From contig NZ_CP009129.1 in assembly GCF_000785555.1 (NCBI RefSeq), positions 1,302,001 through 1,366,000 of the forward strand: a DNA stretch of 64,000 bases. The letters run 5' to 3'. The stretch is from Planococcus sp. PAMC 21323. Lineage in GTDB: Bacteria > Bacillota > Bacilli > Bacillales_A > Planococcaceae. Positions 57,413 to 64,000 of the stretch are shown here, in pieces. The position numbers and the translations under genes were made by a program. The notes under the pieces were generated by a model, which was not told the origin of the DNA, searched no databases, and was given only the letters and a program-made list of their open reading frames with translations. How positions within the stretch are numbered: the stretch's first letter is position 1; the number at the start of each line of letters is the position of its first letter.

Positions 57413-57595
57413 TTAATGTAGGCTTGGTGGATAACCTTGTGTGATAAGTGTTGCGATCGCAAACCCGCCAAAAATCACAAAAGTTCCGAAGTTAAAAAGG
57501 AAACCTAGAACTTCTTTGTTTTTAAGCGTTTGTACAGTGCCGATTGCTGCAAGAATTGCAATAAGTCCAAAAATAACTACTAACATCCAACTCAT
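57413..57595 (-). CDS. DUF2759 family small membrane protein
   Basis: 60 residues from the ATG at 57595, GGGAG 8 bases upstream; the longer frame upstream is not coding. Two membrane helices (about 3-22 and 33-52). Position and pattern match B. subtilis YqgW. Function unknown. Confidence 0.75.
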   Translation of the reverse strand: MSWMLVVIFGLIAILAAIGTVQTLKNKEVLGFLFNFGTFVIFGGFAIATLITQGYPPSLH

Positions 57596-57745
57596 CGATG
57601 ACACTCCCTTCAACTTAAACAGCCAGTGCCGCTTTGTTCTCTTTATATTGTAAAGATATTCCGCCGTTTTGTCGAGGACAAAAAGTGTCAGTATCTTGAC
57701 AGTCTCTAATGGACTACATGTTATAATCGAAAAGAGGTGAAAGAA

Positions 57746-58390
57746 ATGTTGAAAATCAATCAATTAGAGTTAGGTCCGATTCAAACAAATTGTTACATCA
57801 TTTCCGATGATCAAAAAAATTGTCTAATTTTTGATCCGGGCGAAGAAAGTGCGAAGATAGAAGCGGTATTGAAAAAGAAAGGCTTAACACCGATTGCAAT
57901 TTTATTAACGCATGCGCATTTTGACCATATAGGTGCTGTAGATGACATAAGAGAGCGCTATTCGATACCGGTTTATTTGCATCATTTAGAAAAAGATTGG
58001 TTAAGTCGTCCAAACTTAAACGGTTCTGGAAAATATGCAGCAATGCCAGATTATCGGTTGAAAGATGCAGACGTCCTATTAACAGACGAAAAAATCTTAG
58101 AGATTGGATCTTTTAAGATGGACATTTTCCATACCCCAGGACATTCCCCAGGAAGCGTGAGTTACTCGTTTGGCAATGAAGGGTTTGCGATTGTTGGGGA
58201 TGTTATTTTCCGGGGAAGTATCGGTCGTACAGATTTGATCGACGGCTCTGAGAAAAGGCTCCTACAGTCTATAGAAGAGTCGATATTGCCGCTTCCAGAG
58301 CATATGATTCTGTATCCAGGACATGGCCCAGAAACAACTCCAGAGCAAGAATTAGCTAGCAATCCGTTCTTAAAGGTCTTCAAACAATAA
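57746..58390 (+). CDS. Metallo-beta-lactamase fold hydrolase (YqgX, glyoxalase II-like)
   Basis: Probable thioester hydrolase. 214 residues from the ATG at 57746 (AGAGGTG). Zinc ligands THAHFDHIGA, HTPGHSPGS, GDVIFRGSIGRTD and PGHGPETT. It is shorter than true glyoxalase II, lacking its C-terminal domain. In B. subtilis yqgX has the same neighbours. Confidence 0.9.
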   Translation: MLKINQLELGPIQTNCYIISDDQKNCLIFDPGEESAKIEAVLKKKGLTPIAILLTHAHFDHIGAVDDIRERYSIPVYLHHLEKDWLSRPNLNGSGKYAAMPDYRLKDADVLLTDEKILEIGSFKMDIFHTPGHSPGSVSYSFGNEGFAIVGDVIFRGSIGRTDLIDGSEKRLLQSIEESILPLPEHMILYPGHGPETTPEQELASNPFLKVFKQ

Positions 58391-58401
58391 TTATTTTACA
58401 A

Positions 58402-58448
58402 AAAACAAACGGTGTATCGGGAAATCCGATACACCGTTTGTTTTTTTA
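58402..58448. terminator. Bidirectional terminator
   Basis: aaacaaacggtgtatcgg / ccgatacaccgtttgttt, a perfect 18-bp stem with loop gaaat, between convergent genes. Confidence 0.93.
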
Positions 58449-58458
58449 TTCGCATTGA

Positions 58459-58701
58459 TTAATGTCCAGCACCAGGAACGTGGATGAACGTAGAGTAATA
58501 AGTGAAGCCTACGAAAAATACTGTCAAGTAGGCAGCAAAAATGTACATATACATGCGTTCAGAAATATTTAAAAATCCAAGAAGAACAAAAATACCGGTA
58601 TTTGCTACCATTAGCAATGATACTTCAACCATATCGCCTACATAAAAGAGAACTGCAAATATTCCAGTCCACCATCCCATTAATTTGAACATATTATTCA
58701 T
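58459..58701 (-). CDS. DUF2626 family membrane protein (YqgY-like)
   Basis: 80 residues from the ATG at 58701, after AAAGGAGGGA. Three membrane segments (about 7-24, 27-44, 52-70). N-terminus MNNMFKLMGWWTGIFAVLFY fits DUF2626. Function unknown. It is divergent from comGA. Confidence 0.8.
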   Translation of the reverse strand: MNNMFKLMGWWTGIFAVLFYVGDMVEVSLLMVANTGIFVLLGFLNISERMYMYIFAAYLTVFFVGFTYYSTFIHVPGAGH

Positions 58702-58911
58702 GGGTAATCCCTCCTTTGCCACAACACAATAATCTCTCATTCATTATATAGGAAACAGAGTGAATGTGTAAACAACGAGTTCGTCTTTCTTTGTGACAAA
58801 CAGGTGTACAGCAAAGATTGCTAGCTAAGTTCTATATGGAGCATAGAAATAAGATTGTTCATAAAAAATACATACCCTTCAAATATGAGATTTGACCTGA
58901 TATCGGGGTTC

Positions 58912-58940
58912 AAAAAATTATTTTGGCAAAAGCTATTTCC
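58912..58940 (+). promoter_or_regulatory. Possible ComK-type AT boxes before comGA
   Basis: AAAA-AATTA-TTTT (58912-58924) fits the ComK AT-box AAAAN5TTTT exactly; a second, imperfect AAAA-GCTAT-TTCC follows at 58928-58940. The spacing between the two is shorter than in known K-boxes, so assignment is tentative. Confidence 0.35.
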
Positions 58941-59014
58941 TTCTAAAAAAGAGGCGGTTATACTATGGGGGAACAAGGAGGCGGCCTTTGTTCAAGGCAA
59001 AACTGGAGGTGGAC

Positions 59015-60058
59015 ATGCAATCAATTATCGAGCGCCGCTGTGTTGACCTTTTGCATGATGCGGCAAAAAATGGCACAACAGACATCCACATCAAACCCGA
59101 ACCATCCTGCTACACCGTTACTTATCGCTCGTTCCAAAACTTGCGACAAGTAAAACAACTCCCCTTTGATTTGGGTGATCGCATGATTGCTTATTTCAAA
59201 TACCTGTCCCTTTTAGATATGAGTGAAAAGAGAAAACCCCAAACTGGTTCTTTTCAACTTACCATCAACGACTTATCCCATTATTTTCGAATTTCAACCT
59301 TACCTTCTGTATTAACTAAAGAAAGCATTGTGATCCGAATTATGCCTGATGATGCCGCGCAATCAATCCATCAGTTGGCAGCATTTCGTGACTCTGCTCG
59401 ACTTTTAGAGAATTTATCAGAAGCGTCTCAAGGGCTAATTTTGTTTACAGGTCCTACCGGATGTGGTAAATCAACGACTTTGTATTCGTTGTTGAAACAT
59501 TGTTCGGACAAGTTAAATCGAAACATTATCACACTTGAAGATCCAGTAGAGCGCAAAAACCAATCAATCTTGCAAATCCAGGTAAATGAAAAAGCGGGAC
59601 TTAGTTATGCTACGGGGCTTAAAGCAATTCTTCGTCATGATCCAGATATTATTATGATCGGTGAAATACGTGATGCTGAAACGGCTCAAATAGCAGTGCG
59701 TGCTGCTTTAACGGGACATTTAGTGTTCTCAACAATTCATGCCAGGCATTCCGTAGGATGTTTGCATCGTTTAAACGACCTCGGTATATCTTTTGAAGAC
59801 ATGACTCAAACTTTGGTGGCAATATCTGCTCAAAAAATTATTCCAATGTTTTTAGATCTTGAACAAACTGTGCCTAGTCACCGCGCTCTTTATGAAATTC
59901 TGGACGGCGAACGATTAGAAGAGGCGTTAATGTCCGCTCAACAGAAAAAAATATATTCATTACCAAGTCATTTGTCCTTTGCTGGTCAAGTTCGGGAAGG
60001 AGTGAAAATCGGTGCGATTGAGCCTTCCTACGCGCTCAAACAAGATTCGCCTTCGTGA
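59015..60058 (+). CDS. comGA: Competence type IV pilus ATPase ComGA
   Basis: Assembly ATPase of the transformation pseudopilus. 347 residues from the ATG at 59015, after CTGGAGGTGG. Walker A TGPTGCGKSTTLY (about residue 150), the Asp box IITLEDPVER, Walker B MIGEIRDAETAQ and the His box. The zinc CxxC found in related GspE proteins is absent. First gene of comGA-GG. Confidence 0.93.
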   Translation: MQSIIERRCVDLLHDAAKNGTTDIHIKPEPSCYTVTYRSFQNLRQVKQLPFDLGDRMIAYFKYLSLLDMSEKRKPQTGSFQLTINDLSHYFRISTLPSVLTKESIVIRIMPDDAAQSIHQLAAFRDSARLLENLSEASQGLILFTGPTGCGKSTTLYSLLKHCSDKLNRNIITLEDPVERKNQSILQIQVNEKAGLSYATGLKAILRHDPDIIMIGEIRDAETAQIAVRAALTGHLVFSTIHARHSVGCLHRLNDLGISFEDMTQTLVAISAQKIIPMFLDLEQTVPSHRALYEILDGERLEEALMSAQQKKIYSLPSHLSFAGQVREGVKIGAIEPSYALKQDSPS

Positions 60059-61055
60059 CCGCGAACAATTTTTGACGCGTTTATCGGTACTAATGAAAGA
60101 GGGGTATTTGCTGCCAGTCGCGTTAAGCCTTTTATTGCCGATGCATACTTCAAAGCTAGAAGAAGCATTGGCTGGCATTACGGCTATTTTAAAAGAAGGT
60201 GGCCGTGCAGCAGAAATACTAAAATTTTTAGGGTTTAAAGATCATGTGTTGTTTCCAGTTGAAATTGCTGAATCCCACGGTCGATTGGCAGAATCAATTG
60301 ACAGCATTGCTAAAAGTTTTGCGCGAACAGAGCGGGTGCAAAAAAAGTTGAAAAATATTTTAATCTATCCAGTATCTTTATTAATTTTTACATCTATCTT
60401 ATTTTTGTTTTTCCGAACAAGCTATGTACCAAATCTGACGGAAATGATGAAATCGATGCAAACTGGGGATGAAGCTTCGGGTGTGCCTGCTTATTTATTG
60501 AGTTTGCCTGATTTTTTTATCGCTATTTTTGCTAGTATCGCTTTGTCAGTGTACGTGTACAGTCAACTATTAAAAAAGTTAACAGTAGATCGGCAAATCA
60601 ATTGGCTCTTGTCGGTTCCTATTATCCGCAGTTTTATGAGACTGTATTGGTCGCATTTACTGGCACGTGAGCTCGGTACTTTATTGCATAGTGGAATTTC
60701 AATGCAAGAATCATTGGATTTGTTACAACGGCAAAGCTACCACCGAATTATTCAATTTATGGCACACCTGTCTCATAAAGAGTTAATGATGGGACAAAGT
60801 TTTTCTAGGTCGTTAGAACATGTTGCGTTCGTTTCTAAAGATATGCCCGCATTTGTACAACATGGTGAAATGATAGGATATTTAGGAAAAGAGCTTCTTC
60901 TTTATAGTGAAGTACTAATGGAACAAATTGAACAGCAAACGCAGCAATTGCTGCGAATCATTCAACCAAGCTTTTTTGTTATGATCGCTATTTGCATTAT
61001 CGGTGCTTATTTGGCGATTTTAATGCCAATGTATAACTTAGTTCATACCATTTAA
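60012..61055 (+). CDS. comGB: Competence type IV pilus membrane protein ComGB
   Basis: Polytopic platform protein (GspF/PilC family) for pseudopilus assembly. 347 residues with a GTG start (60012) and AAGGAG, overlapping comGA by 47 bp. Three membrane helices (about 116-136, 160-185 and 320-343) and two GspF domains (RELGTLLHSGISMQESLDLL). Confidence 0.9.
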   Translation: MRLSLPTRSNKIRLRDREQFLTRLSVLMKEGYLLPVALSLLLPMHTSKLEEALAGITAILKEGGRAAEILKFLGFKDHVLFPVEIAESHGRLAESIDSIAKSFARTERVQKKLKNILIYPVSLLIFTSILFLFFRTSYVPNLTEMMKSMQTGDEASGVPAYLLSLPDFFIAIFASIALSVYVYSQLLKKLTVDRQINWLLSVPIIRSFMRLYWSHLLARELGTLLHSGISMQESLDLLQRQSYHRIIQFMAHLSHKELMMGQSFSRSLEHVAFVSKDMPAFVQHGEMIGYLGKELLLYSEVLMEQIEQQTQQLLRIIQPSFFVMIAICIIGAYLAILMPMYNLVHTI

Positions 61056-61066
61056 GGAGGAAAAAT

Positions 61067-61381
61067 ATGCGTTTATTAAAAAATCAAAGAGGATTTACGT
61101 TGATCGAGATGTTGATTGTTATGCTAATCATTACGGTGTTAATTGCTATTGCGATACCAAATGTCACTAAGCAATCTTCTGCAGTTGAAGAAAAAGGTTG
61201 CAAAGCATTTGTACAAATGGTGCAAGGTCAAGTCGAGTCCTACCGAATGGATAGGAAAGCCATTCCTACCATGTCGGATCTAACTGACGGTGAATATTTA
61301 AAAACAGGTGAAACAAATTGTCCAAATGGGGACGTCGTGACCATTTCGGCTACAGGAGTCGTTAGTTCTGCAAAACCTTAA
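61067..61381 (+). CDS. comGC: Major pseudopilin ComGC
   Basis: Main subunit of the transformation pilus. 104 residues. Prepilin site RG|FTLIEML, processed by ComC, then a hydrophobic helix (about 10-30) and a C-terminal domain with two cysteines (EEKGCKAF, TNCPNG). AAGGAGGA site. Confidence 0.93.
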   Translation: MRLLKNQRGFTLIEMLIVMLIITVLIAIAIPNVTKQSSAVEEKGCKAFVQMVQGQVESYRMDRKAIPTMSDLTDGEYLKTGETNCPNGDVVTISATGVVSSAKP

Positions 61382-61805
61382 CGAAAAAGGATTTACATTG
61401 TTGGAAATGTTACTAGTACTTTCTGTATTAGTAACAATTTCTACAATTTCAGTGTCTGGCTATCGCTCTGTTACAACTCATCAAGAAGAGCAACGCTTTT
61501 TTGAAGTTCTTCAACAAGATATCTATTTTGCGCAAAGCCAAAGCTATGCGTTAAAAAAGACCGCAAAAGTGGTGTTTCGAGAAAGTAAGGGAACTTATGA
61601 AATCTACACAGACCTTCAGTCGGTAATGGTTTCCCGCAAATTACCTCAATCGGTTCAATTGATGAAAACGAGCAACTTAACAGAAATTCATTTTAATTCT
61701 AGTGGTTCTGTAGTTCTATCGGGAACTTTCCGGTTTTCTACATCTAGTGGAGATAAAACGCTAGTGGTCCACCTCGGGGTAGGGAGAGTGGTGTTTTCTG
61801 GATGA
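61368..61805 (+). CDS. comGD: Minor pseudopilin ComGD, CTG start proposed
   Basis: 145 residues if read from CTG 61368. The prepilin site NEKG|FTLLEMLLV lies before the first in-frame TTG (61398), so a start there would lose the site. No ATG, GTG or TTG lies between that TTG and the stop at 61338. CTG at 61368 has CAGGAG 9 bases upstream and gives the leader M-QNLNEKG. It overlaps the end of comGC by 14 bp. Confidence 0.75.
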   Translation: MQNLNEKGFTLLEMLLVLSVLVTISTISVSGYRSVTTHQEEQRFFEVLQQDIYFAQSQSYALKKTAKVVFRESKGTYEIYTDLQSVMVSRKLPQSVQLMKTSNLTEIHFNSSGSVVLSGTFRFSTSSGDKTLVVHLGVGRVVFSG

Positions 61806-62094
61806 ACAAGGCATGTCGTGGGCAGAAACAATGTTGAGTTTGATTATGGTGTTTATTCTTTTTGGCAGCTTATTGCCGATGATGATTGGAATTCAGCATA
61901 GCCTACAAGTCAAGAAAGAACGGGTTAGCGCATTTGAAACTTTACATGAAGCAGCACGTGAAATAAGTGCTACAGGAAAGTTGCAAGGGCAACGGTCAGT
62001 CAATAACATTTTCTATAGCTGGGAAATGGATGAAAAGCTTTGTGTAGAATACGTAGATTATAAAGATCAGCAGCGACGTATATGCATCGAGTAA
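61798..62094 (+). CDS. comGE: Minor pseudopilin ComGE, CTG start proposed
   Basis: 98 residues from CTG 61798. The prepilin-like site is DEQG|MSWAETML with Glu at +5, then a hydrophobic helix. The first ATG (61813) would begin at the mature residue and drop the leader; no other start codon lies before the stop at 61780. AGGGAGAG ends 9 bases before the CTG, and the CTG overlaps the comGD stop. ATG 61813 remains the conventional alternative. Confidence 0.65.
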   Translation: MDEQGMSWAETMLSLIMVFILFGSLLPMMIGIQHSLQVKKERVSAFETLHEAAREISATGKLQGQRSVNNIFYSWEMDEKLCVEYVDYKDQQRRICIE

Positions 62095-62525
62095 AGCGGC
62101 TAGATGAAAATGGGTTTTCTTTTTTAACATCGATTTTTGATTTGATGGTGTTAATGACGATACTGCCATTAATCGTTTTGTTTTTTAATTTTTCAATCAA
62201 TTTTAAACAAGACTTAGACCCTCACCGGGCAGAGTGGCAATTATTCGTTATTGATTTGCAGAGCTATCTGCATCGCAGTGATTCTATCGAAATCATTAAT
62301 GGAGGAAGTGGAATTCGAGTTGTTCAAAGAGGTGAGGAATTTGATATTGAACTCTACACTGATATGATGCGCAAGCAAAAAAGTAGGAAAGGGCATGAAG
62401 TGATGTTAACACGAGTGAATCAGTGCAGCTTTTCGTTAGAAGGCAATATATTGAACATACGGACCAGTTTTTTTTCGGGTAACGTAGAAGAGGCAGAATA
62501 TGTATTTACAAAACCACCTGAATGA
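62082..62525 (+). CDS. comGF: Minor pseudopilin ComGF
   Basis: 147 residues, ATG start overlapping comGE by 13 bp. Prepilin site NENG|FSFLTSIFD (here ENG|FSFL), a hydrophobic helix (about 14-36), then a ComGF-type beta-rich domain with GSGIRVVQRGEEFDIELY. No strong ribosome site, translation is probably coupled. Confidence 0.85.
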   Translation: MHRVKRLDENGFSFLTSIFDLMVLMTILPLIVLFFNFSINFKQDLDPHRAEWQLFVIDLQSYLHRSDSIEIINGGSGIRVVQRGEEFDIELYTDMMRKQKSRKGHEVMLTRVNQCSFSLEGNILNIRTSFFSGNVEEAEYVFTKPPE

Positions 62526-62691
62526 GAAAGGTGCCATTTATCCAATCACGATTGTCTTTTTTATGTCCGCTCTCTTGGTGTTATCCCATACTTTGATGCT
62601 TTATTCTATTCAATATAAAACATACGATGGTTTGGAAAATACGCATAGACATGCTACGATACTATTACTGACAGAAATAGAGCAAAAATAA
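62500..62691 (+). CDS. comGG: Short ComGG-like pseudopilin
   Basis: 63 residues, overlapping comGF by 26 bp. NEKG|AIYPITIVFFM forms a prepilin-like site and a single helix (about 12-36). Typical ComGG is about twice as long, so this copy is shortened or divergent; assignment is by position and the processing site. Confidence 0.65.
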   Translation: MYLQNHLNEKGAIYPITIVFFMSALLVLSHTLMLYSIQYKTYDGLENTHRHATILLLTEIEQK

Positions 62692-62724
62692 ATACCTGAG
62701 TAGAGGTAAGTATCGGGTGGTAGG

Positions 62725-63252
62725 ATGAATAGAATATATTTGATTGGATTTATGGGCTGCGGAAAAAGCGCGGTCGGCAGGAGGTTAAGCTTTCTGCTGA
62801 AACTGCCTTTCTATGACATGGATAAAGAGATTGTTCGTCAGACAGGGATGACGATTCCTGAAATTTTTGAGCAGCATGGCGAAAAATATTTTAGGGATTT
62901 AGAAACGCAATTTTTGCAAAATTTTAAAAATGATTATTGCATCATCTCTACAGGTGGTGGAGTAACCATGCGTAAAGAAAATCAAAAAATCATGAGAAAT
63001 ACAGGGTTGGTGATGTTTTTAGATGCACCATTCCGTGAAATTTGGCGAAGGATTCACCGGGATCCCAATCGGCCGATTGTCCGTCAATCGACTCGTGAAG
63101 AAATTGAAGCGTTGCATAAAGCGCGTTACCGGGATTATAAACAAACGGCACATATTACGATTCGAACCGAATTTCGTACTTTACGACAAATAACACAATA
63201 TGCTGCATTTCAAGTGAATCGGCTAAAAAGCGAACGTTTTGATTTGAATTAA
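62725..63252 (+). CDS. aroK: Shikimate kinase
   Basis: Phosphorylates shikimate in aromatic amino acid synthesis. 175 residues. Walker A GFMGCGKSAVGRR, shikimate-binding DMDKEI, YFRDLE and STGGGVTMR, and the lid region with R-x-R-P (NRPIVRQ). GGGTGG site, start ATG. Own terminator before the glycine riboswitch. Confidence 0.95.
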   Translation: MNRIYLIGFMGCGKSAVGRRLSFLLKLPFYDMDKEIVRQTGMTIPEIFEQHGEKYFRDLETQFLQNFKNDYCIISTGGGVTMRKENQKIMRNTGLVMFLDAPFREIWRRIHRDPNRPIVRQSTREEIEALHKARYRDYKQTAHITIRTEFRTLRQITQYAAFQVNRLKSERFDLN

Positions 63253-63271
63253 TCAATTCGTTCGCTTTTTA
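63225..63271 (+). terminator. Terminator overlapping the end of aroK
   Basis: aaaaagcgaacg / cgttcgcttttt around 22 nt; the stem starts inside the aroK coding end. Confidence 0.85.
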
Positions 63272-63385
63272 TCCTCTTAAAGAAAAAAGATTGCGCTTTC
63301 TAGTGAACAATGTTAGGATATATTCAAAGTTATACTATTCTGTATAACGGATTGGACCAATCAATTTTGATTTGGGCGGATGATT

Positions 63386-63585
63386 GTACGAGGAGAGAAT
63401 GCGAAAGCGTCGCCGAAGGAGCAAATAACAAAAGTTATGAATCTCTCAGGCAAAAAGACTCGTACAGGACGCATCTCTGGAGAATGCTGCTTGTCAGCTA
63501 CCAACGAGGAAAGCCATCATTATGGTAAACTTTCAGGTTCCAGGACAGAGATTTCCCTTTAAAGGGAAATCTCTGTCCTTTTTTC
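63386..63585 (+). ncRNA. Tandem glycine riboswitch (gcvT leader)
   Basis: Two glycine aptamers. Aptamer I is about 63386-63465 (GGAGAG...GCCGAAGGAGCAA...ATCTCTCAGGCAAA; P1 gtacgag / ctcgtac). Aptamer II is about 63466-63552 (GGACGCATCTCTGGAGA...ACCAACGAGGAAAGCC...AACTTTCAGGTTCCAGGAC). The 3' strand of aptamer II P1 (cagagat, 63546-63552) is also the 5' arm of the terminator ggacagagatttccc / gggaaatctctgtcc (63543-63578) followed by six T. Glycine binding should prevent termination, so it is an ON switch. Confidence 0.95.
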
Positions 63586-63634
63586 GTGTCCACATAGCCG
63601 GCCGAAAAGATTTGTAAAATGAGGAGGAAAATCA

Positions 63635-64000
63635 TTGGCACAGTTAAAGCGTACACCTCTTTTTGAAACTTATTCAAAATACGGTGGCAAAACAATTGAT
63701 TTTGGTGGTTGGGAATTGCCTGTGCAATTTTCGAGCATTAAAGAAGAACATGAGGCGGTCAGAACAAAAGCAGGACTTTTTGATGTATCGCATATGGGTG
63801 AAATCTTCGTTACAGGAACAGACAGTTTAGACTACCTCCAGCATCTCGTTACAAATGATGTATCCAAAATTCAAGATGGCCAAGCGCAATATACGGCGAT
63901 GTGCTATGAAGACGGCGGCACTGTAGATGATCTTTTAGTTTATAAAATAGCAGACCAGCATTATTTATTAGTTGTAAATGCATCCAATATCGAAAAAGAT
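63635..64000 (+). CDS. gcvT: Glycine cleavage system aminomethyltransferase GcvT, cut by window end
   Basis: T protein of the glycine cleavage complex; moves the aminomethyl carbon to tetrahydrofolate. 122 residues are visible, beginning with TTG ([19 protein letters not shown]) after GAGGAGG. The motifs [13 protein letters not shown] and [20 protein letters not shown] are characteristic. Controlled by the glycine riboswitch directly upstream; gcvPA and gcvPB would be expected next. Confidence 0.96.
   Translation, partial: MAQLKRTPLFETYSKYGGKTIDFGGWELPVQFSSIKEEHEAVRTKAGLFDVSHMGEIFVTGTDSLDYLQHLVTNDVSKIQDGQAQYTAMCYEDGGTVDDLLVYKIADQHYLLVVNASNIEKD

Noticed and set aside
57695..57735. TTGACA...TATAAT promoter for the YqgX gene
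   Set aside because: The two boxes are about 20 bp apart, too far for a normal sigma-A promoter, so I did not list it.
58855..59046. 63-codon frame upstream of comGA
   Set aside because: It overlaps the AT boxes and comGA start and has no ribosome site.

Overview
This window is a chromosomal segment of a low-GC Gram-positive bacterium of the order Bacillales. Gene order follows the Bacillus subtilis dnaK-to-gcvT segment closely: dnaK-dnaJ-prmA-rsmE, rpsU, nfeD-floA, phoH-pgpH-ybeY-dgkA-cdd-era-recO, ccpN-ppsR-dnaG-rpoD-cccA-trmK-nif3, ispH-cshB-nfo-zur, ispG, sodA-pbp, pst-phoU, comG and gcvT. The sporulation genes yqfC and yqfD that sit before phoH in spore formers are missing. A single-chain glycyl-tRNA synthetase replaces the GlyQ/GlyS pair. 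Together these suggest a non-sporulating Planococcaceae member such as Planococcus; the genus is an inference.

Layout. 1-25.9 kb is conserved core: chaperones, rRNA and ribosomal-protein methyltransferases, the S21 gene, a membrane-microdomain operon with a sigma-W-type promoter, the era/recO cluster, GlyRS behind a T-box leader, the primase/sigma-A macrodomain, an acyl-CoA dehydrogenase and a cytochrome c. 25.9-36.2 kb is an accessory island between nif3 and ispH. It holds small genes of unknown function, mostly membrane proteins, one lipoprotein and one acetyltransferase, plus decayed genes. 36.2-64 kb returns to core: isoprenoid genes ispH and ispG, cshB, nfo, a Zur-controlled zinc importer, a Na/Pi transporter, sodA, a class B PBP, a PhoP-type pst operon with phoU, rpmG, an LTA-synthase homologue, the comG transformation pilus operon, shikimate kinase, and a tandem glycine riboswitch in front of gcvT, which runs off the end.

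The most unusual feature is in the island. Ten copies of a 34-bp element with fixed 14-6-14 geometry, plus one half copy, separate the small genes. The arms are inverted repeats (TGAATGTAACTTAA and its complement) and the 6-bp centre varies. Inner arm ends TAA...TTA around 6 bp, and an inner arm half close to the E. coli XerD arm, resemble dif or plasmid pdif sites. Two modules carrying unrelated genes are bounded by the same ordered pair of centres. I read this as a possible dif-module-like gene cassette array that recombines in trans, since no recombinase lies in the window. A regulator operator is the main alternative.

Regulatory signals are well preserved: sigma-W promoter before nfeD, T-box with a GGC specifier before glyQS, Zur box before zurA, four PhoP half-sites before pstS, glycine riboswitch before gcvT. 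Two pseudopilin genes, comGD and comGE, seem to start at CTG codons with good ribosome binding sites.
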